64,000 bases of DNA. Source: Chloroflexota bacterium (GTDB lineage: Bacteria > Chloroflexota > UBA6077 > JACCZL01). The first letter of the stretch is position 1; each line of letters opens with the position of its first letter. Below are positions 60,115 through 64,000 of this stretch, piece after piece. The notes beneath the pieces were generated by a model that saw nothing but the letters and a program-made list of their open reading frames with translations, was not told where the DNA came from and did not search any database. The translations under genes were made by a program, and so were the position numbers. The stretch lies in the NCBI GenBank assembly GCA_020845495.1, contig JADLFM010000205.1, positions 1 through 64,000 on the forward strand, read 5' to 3'.

Positions 60115-61734
60115 TCAGTACGCCAGTGCCCAGCCGTCGCGGCGCGGGTCCGAACCGGCCATCAGCATCCCGGTGGACGGGTCACGGCGGATGATCTCGA
60201 TCGAGCACGGCCCCTCCAGTCCGCCGACCACCTTCACCTGATGGCCGCGCCAGGTAAGCTCCTCTCGGATCGCCGGGCTGAACCGATCCTCCATCAGCAG
60301 TTGGCGCGGCTGCGCGTGCGGGTAGTTCGCTTCCTGATCCGGCTCGTCGCTCGCCCAGCGTGGCGCCTCGGCGGCCTGCTGCGCGTCGAAGCCGAAGTCG
60401 ATCATCGAGGTCAGCACCTGCAAGTTCACCTGCACCTGTCGGTCGCCGCCCGGCGTCCCGAACACGCACCACAGTTCGCCGTCCTTGAAGACCATCGGGG
60501 GGTTCATCGTGTGGCGGACCCGCTTACCCGGTTCCAGCCGGTTCGGGTGGCCGGGCTCCAGGTGCCAGGGCGTCATCCGGTTGTTCATCACGATGCCGGT
60601 CTCGCCGGCTGTCACGCCTGAGCCATACGCGCTGTTGATGCTCTGAATCGCCGAGACAGCGTTGCCCTCACCGTCGACGACGCAGAAGTACGTCGTGTCG
60701 CCCCTGCCTGCCGAGACGCTCGCACTCGGTAGCTGCGCGCGCCGCATGTTGATACGCGCGGCCAGCCGAGCGGCGTGCGTGTCCGATAGCAGGTCGTCCA
60801 GCGGCGCCGACACGAAGCGCGGGTCGCCAGCGTACAACTCGCGATCCTCGAACGCGAGCTTCTTCGCCTCGACCAGCAGGTGGATAGCGTCCGCCGAGAG
60901 TGCACCCAGCGCCCCAAGCTCGAACTGCTCGACGATCTTCAACTCTTCCAGGAGCACCCACCCCATCGAGTTCGGCGGCGCCTCGCGGACGGTATACCCC
61001 CGGTACTGGACCTCGATCGGCGCCTGTTCCTCCGGTCGGCAGGCGGCCAGATCTTCGGCCGTCACCAGCGACCCGACCTCTGCCAGCCCGGCCGCGAATG
61101 CCTTCGCCAGCCGGCCTCGGTAGAAGCTCTCTGCGCCCTCCTCAGCCAGCCCTTCGAGCGTCCTGGCGAGGTTTGGCTGCACGATCGGCGACCCAAGCGC
61201 CGGCGCCTCACCGTTTCGCAGGAAGGTGCGGGCGCTCCGAGGATCGGCGCTCAGGATGCCACGCGCCTCGCCGGTGTAGTGGCGGTAGGCACGGGTCGCC
61301 CCGAAACCCTCCCGAGCGTAGTAGATGGCCGATTCGAACAGGCTGGGCCAGGAGCGCCGACCGAAGCGCGCGTGCATCGCCTCCCAGGCGCCCACCGAGC
61401 CGGGCGTCGAGAACGCCAGCGGCCCGCTCATCGGGATGCCGCTGGCGTACCGCTCCGGCGTGGCCGCCTTCGGCGCGGCGCCCGTGCCGTTGAACACCAC
61501 TGCCTCGCCGCTCGCCCGACGGTACACGTGGTAAAAGCCGTCGCCGCCAAGGCCGGACATGAACGGCTCGACGACGCCCAGCGTCGCCGCAACCGCGACC
61601 GCCGCATCCACGGCGTCGCCGCCGGCCTGGAGCGTCAGCAGCCCAGCCTGCGTCGCCAGCGGATGGTTCGATGCGACGGCGCCACGGCGCCCCATGATCA
61701 CCGGCCGGTACGCCCGGATGCTCTCGTCGGCCAC
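60115..61734 (-). CDS. Gamma-glutamyltransferase family protein
   Basis: 539 aa from a GTG at 61734 with an AGGGG site. GAVASNHPLATQAGLLTLQAGGDAVDAAVAVAATLGVVEPFMSGLGGDGF opens the family; the autoprocessing site GDTTYFCVVDGEGNAVSAIQSIN places the nucleophile at Thr347; NNRMTPWHLEPGHPNRLEPGKRVRHTMNPPMVFKDG and CVFGTPGGDRQVQVNLQV complete the small subunit. No signal peptide is present, so it is probably cytoplasmic, as in several GGT-like enzymes acting on compounds other than glutathione. In-frame sequence upstream of 61734 is not conserved. Confidence 0.92.
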   Translation of the reverse strand: MADESIRAYRPVIMGRRGAVASNHPLATQAGLLTLQAGGDAVDAAVAVAATLGVVEPFMSGLGGDGFYHVYRRASGEAVVFNGTGAAPKAATPERYASGIPMSGPLAFSTPGSVGAWEAMHARFGRRSWPSLFESAIYYAREGFGATRAYRHYTGEARGILSADPRSARTFLRNGEAPALGSPIVQPNLARTLEGLAEEGAESFYRGRLAKAFAAGLAEVGSLVTAEDLAACRPEEQAPIEVQYRGYTVREAPPNSMGWVLLEELKIVEQFELGALGALSADAIHLLVEAKKLAFEDRELYAGDPRFVSAPLDDLLSDTHAARLAARINMRRAQLPSASVSAGRGDTTYFCVVDGEGNAVSAIQSINSAYGSGVTAGETGIVMNNRMTPWHLEPGHPNRLEPGKRVRHTMNPPMVFKDGELWCVFGTPGGDRQVQVNLQVLTSMIDFGFDAQQAAEAPRWASDEPDQEANYPHAQPRQLLMEDRFSPAIREELTWRGHQVKVVGGLEGPCSIEIIRRDPSTGMLMAGSDPRRDGWALAY

Positions 61735-62032
61735 GGTCGATCCCCTGTCCTGGTGGGTGTCACCCGACGAGCGCCACGCGGGCGGCGACGAGCGCGCCGG
61801 CATCATACCCCGGCCGGCCCCCAGCCCCTCCTGCCTCACGCCACGCGCCACCTGCGACGTGCCATCCGCGAGTGCCATCTGCCAGTGCCACCCGCGACGT
61901 GCTCCTTTGCCCTCACCTTCCGTCACCTCCTCATGATTCACGGCTCCGACCTCTCGACTCGCTCGCCACATCCTGCAACCCCAAGGGCGATACTGGTGTT
62001 ACACCCAGGAGAGACGCCACACGGGATACAGC

Positions 62033-62623
62033 GTGGACGACGAAACCCTCGCGCAACACCTGGCCGCCGACCTCGATGGAACGTTTGAGACGCTCGTCCG
62101 CGCGTACCAGGACCGCCTGTACGCTTTCGGACTGCGCCTGACCGCGAACCCTCGCGACGCCGAGGAGATCGCGCAAGATGCCCTGATCCGAGCCTACCGG
62201 GCGCTCGCCCGCTACCCGGCCGAGCGAATTGCCACCCTCCACCTGCGCGCCTGGCTCTTTCAGGTCGCCGTGAACGTGGCCCGTAACCGGGCACGAGCGC
62301 GTCGGCTGACCGAAGTACCGCTTGACCCAATTGACGGCCCGGCCGACCGGCTGGCCGACCGGTTGGCTGATCCGGATCTCGAGCACGCGCCTGCCGACGT
62401 CGCGGAGCGCGCTGCCGCTCGCGCCGAGCTCGCCGAGTTGCTGGGCAGCCTGCCCGAGCCAGAGCGACTCGCCGTCACCCTTCGCCACGTGCACGACCTG
62501 TCGTACCAGGACGTCGCCACGATCCTCGATCAACCAGTCGGCACCGTCAAATCCCATGTCCATCGCGGCGTCGCTCGCCTGCGATCCCGGCTGGCCGAGA
62601 CGGATGCCGCGGCCCCCGCATGA
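62033..62623 (+). CDS. ECF-type RNA polymerase sigma factor
   Basis: 196 aa from a GTG. Sigma region 2 (FETLVRAYQDRLYAFGLRLTANPRDAEEIAQDALIRAYRALARYP; RAWLFQVAVNVARNRARARR) and region 4 (LPEPERLAVTLRHVHDLSYQDVATILDQPVGTVKSHVHRGVARLRSRL) are both complete. The linker (about 90-130) is rich in ADRLADRLAD repeats. The partner gene 22 bases downstream encodes an Ogt-Ada fusion instead of a standard anti-sigma factor. Confidence 0.93.
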   Translation: MDDETLAQHLAADLDGTFETLVRAYQDRLYAFGLRLTANPRDAEEIAQDALIRAYRALARYPAERIATLHLRAWLFQVAVNVARNRARARRLTEVPLDPIDGPADRLADRLADPDLEHAPADVAERAAARAELAELLGSLPEPERLAVTLRHVHDLSYQDVATILDQPVGTVKSHVHRGVARLRSRLAETDAAAPA

Positions 62624-62645
62624 CCGCCCTTAGGAGGAGGCTCGC

Positions 62646-63530
62646 ATGAGCGGATCAGATCACCGGCCCTCGTCCCCCGCTGACCGTCAGAATCACTACA
62701 CGGACGCCCCGTCCCACTCGCTGGCCGGCCCAGCCGGGCGATTGACGGCGGCCCGTCTGCTGCGACAACGCTTGCGTGGTCTTGAAGCGGTCACCGCACC
62801 GCCCTCACTCCTGCCGGGCGTGCTCGACGGGGTGGGTCTGGAGACGAGCTACGTCCAGATTGCGTCGCCGATCGGGCCGGTCTTCGTCGCATTCGCCGGC
62901 GAGCGGATCGTCGCGATCGCACCCGCCAGCGATGCTCTGAGCTTCGTACGTCACTTCCGCGAGCGGTTCGGCCGCTCGATCCGGCCCGCTACTGAGCCTC
63001 CGGCGGCGCTGCTCGCCGCGATCCAGCGACGCCTTGCCGGCGAGCCGGTTGACCTCGATTTCGACCTCAGCGCCGTCTCGGAGTTCGAGCGCGCGGTCTT
63101 GCTCAAGGCGCTCGAAATTCCCCGTGGGGAGGTTCGGCCCTACGGTTGGATCGCCCGCGAGATCGGTCGGCCAGGAGCGGTCCGCGCGGTCGGGTCGGCG
63201 CTCCACAAGAACCCGATTCCGCTGCTGATCCCCTGCCATCGCGTGGTCAAGAGCGACGGCCGGATCGGCGAATACGCGCTCGGCGTCCAGGCCAAGCTCG
63301 CGATGCTGGCCGCCGAGGGGCTCGATCCCGACTGGCTGGCTGAAGCTGCCCGGCATGGCGCCGCGCTGGTCGGTGACCGCTCGAGCCGGGAGTTCTGCTA
63401 CCCGACGTGCCGCTGGGTGCCTGAGATCCCGCCCGAGCGGCGCGTGACCTTCCCAGGCGCTCGCGCTGCGCTGGCCGCCGGCTATCGTCCATGCGATGCC
63501 TGCCGTCCCGCCGCTATCGTCACCGCCTGA
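62646..63530 (+). CDS. Methylated-DNA cysteine methyltransferase fused to a C-terminal Ada-type metal-binding domain
   Basis: 294 aa. Residues 1-62 are not enzymatic; AARLLRQRLRGLEAVTAPPSLLPGVL resembles the linker of zinc-free anti-sigma factors. Residues 68-230 are an Ogt/MGMT protein with active-site Cys197 in IPCHRVV. Residues 243-292 form an Ada N-domain-like zinc site: FCYPTC (Cys251, Cys255) and RPCDAC (Cys283, Cys286) with AALAAGYRPCDACRP matching Ada, which accepts methyl from phosphotriesters. Domain order is reversed relative to E. coli Ada and no AraC-type DNA-binding domain is present. GGAGGAGG precedes ATG 62646. Confidence 0.9.
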   Translation: MSGSDHRPSSPADRQNHYTDAPSHSLAGPAGRLTAARLLRQRLRGLEAVTAPPSLLPGVLDGVGLETSYVQIASPIGPVFVAFAGERIVAIAPASDALSFVRHFRERFGRSIRPATEPPAALLAAIQRRLAGEPVDLDFDLSAVSEFERAVLLKALEIPRGEVRPYGWIAREIGRPGAVRAVGSALHKNPIPLLIPCHRVVKSDGRIGEYALGVQAKLAMLAAEGLDPDWLAEAARHGAALVGDRSSREFCYPTCRWVPEIPPERRVTFPGARAALAAGYRPCDACRPAAIVTA

Positions 63531-63597
63531 GCCGGCGCGCCGCTATCGCCACCGCCTGAGCCGGCCTGCTGCTATCACCGCCGCCTGAGCCGGCCCG
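63511..63597. repeat. 29-bp tandem repeat (3 units) over the Ogt-Ada stop codon
   Basis: Units at 63511-63539, 63540-63568 and 63569-63597 (core GCTATCGYCACCGCCTGAGC) differ by a few bases. The stop codon (63528-63530) is in unit 1; units 2 and 3 carry further copies of the same TGA. Confidence 0.9.
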
Positions 63598-63714
63598 GCA
63601 CTTGTATCTTGACAGGCCGGGGCGGCTGCCGCATGCTGACCCTATGCGGTGTACCCTCGGTGCGCTTCCGACCCGGCGCTGGCCGACTGGCTCGCACGCC
63701 TCCCGGGCACTCCA

Positions 63715-64000
63715 ATGATCGAAATGAGCGTCTGTGGGGTCAAGCGAATCGCCGGCCAGGAGACGATCGTGGCCGCGCTCGAAAGTCACGATGAGTTGTC
63801 GACGCCACGACGGCTTTTCGTCGTCGTTTCCAGGGCCGAAGCACACCTCATCTACCACGAGCTCCGGACTGAGAAGACGGTGCCCGGCCAGACTCTCGAC
63901 CTGCTGGCTGAGGTCGTTGCCCAGCTCGACGGTAAGCTCGCGGCCGTCGAGGTCCGCGCCGGCGCGGACGGCAGTCCCACGGCGCAGCTACGCATGGAGC
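63715..64000 (+). CDS. DUF151/bifunctional nuclease-like protein, 3' truncated by window edge
   Basis: The frame from ATG 63715 is open to the end of the window (95 codons). MIEMSVCGVKRIAG, LFVVVSRAEAHLIYHELRTEKTVPGQTLDLLAEVVAQLDGKLAAVEVRAG follows the layout of the bifunctional nuclease domain (a strand, EA-x2-I helix, then the H/TxDLL helix). The match is moderate; residues aligned with the catalytic region are not complete in this fragment. The start site is weak (no clear GGAGG) and ATG 63724 is an alternative. Confidence 0.55.
   Translation, partial: MIEMSVCGVKRIAGQETIVAALESHDELSTPRRLFVVVSRAEAHLIYHELRTEKTVPGQTLDLLAEVVAQLDGKLAAVEVRAGADGSPTAQLRME

Overview
The window is about 64 kb of GC-rich bacterial chromosome with tightly packed genes on both strands, many adjacent convergent or divergent pairs, and no insertion sequence, prophage, CRISPR array, tRNA or rRNA that I could recognise. 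Gene content (F420-type luciferase-like oxidoreductase, Hanks kinase, YVTN propeller-cupredoxin, CIRCE-controlled groESL, MocR/PdxR with pdxST, a family B DNA polymerase, abundant SAM methyltransferases and DinB/SnoaL proteins) and the GC content fit a Chloroflexota bacterium, perhaps near Thermomicrobia. That placement is inference from gene content, not from a marker-gene comparison.

Layout. 1-5.7 kb: end of a chemoreceptor, a degenerate PTPS/QueD-like protein, an EVE-domain protein, rsgA, a membrane Ser/Thr kinase and a plsC-like acyltransferase. 6-15.9 kb: a PLP enzyme of the SelA/DgaE type, a two-subunit CoA-transferase, a YVTN-cupredoxin protein followed by an ECF sigma factor fused to an anti-sigma-K-like domain, an acyl-CoA-dehydrogenase-fold monooxygenase, an SGNH hydrolase and an NAD-dependent epimerase. 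16-20.4 kb: a glycine-rich repeat protein, a DinB protein and an MFS drug exporter with a histidine-containing repeat tail. 20.4-29.7 kb: an aromatic-catabolism region (MetE-like methyltransferase, pcaB, pcaG, pcaH, SAM methyltransferase, P450) with a divergent FAD monooxygenase and a small-molecule kinase-like gene. 29.8-32.4 kb: gyrA behind a terminator-bearing leader.

32.7-39.2 kb holds the most striking locus: a 1700-residue TIR - STAND NTPase - WD40 protein (21 blades by eye) divergent from a four-helix membrane protein with tandem SLATT-like modules. Two back-to-back promoters, each with a perfect TTGACA and a 17-bp spacer, flank a short dyad. The pair looks like a self-contained immunity (abortive-infection) module.

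39.4-52 kb: family B DNA polymerase, LLM oxidoreductase, L,D-transpeptidase, dienelactone hydrolase, a small two-helix membrane protein, pdxT-pdxS with a divergent PdxR-type regulator, and a large uncharacterised protein with a nucleoside-phosphorylase-like motif. 52-64 kb: groEL-groES with two CIRCE operators, a methyltransferase / SnoaL / FAD-oxidoreductase cluster with the relic of a second methyltransferase, an orphan solute-binding lipoprotein, a gamma-glutamyltransferase-like protein, an ECF sigma factor followed by an Ogt-Ada fusion (a candidate alkylation-response pair), and the start of a DUF151-like nuclease.

Across the window there is a recurrent structural oddity: short tandem duplications (13-29 bp) that sit exactly on stop codons or fill spacers, and intra-operon spacers (pdxST, groESL, pcaB-pcaG) built from degenerate repeats of the same short words.
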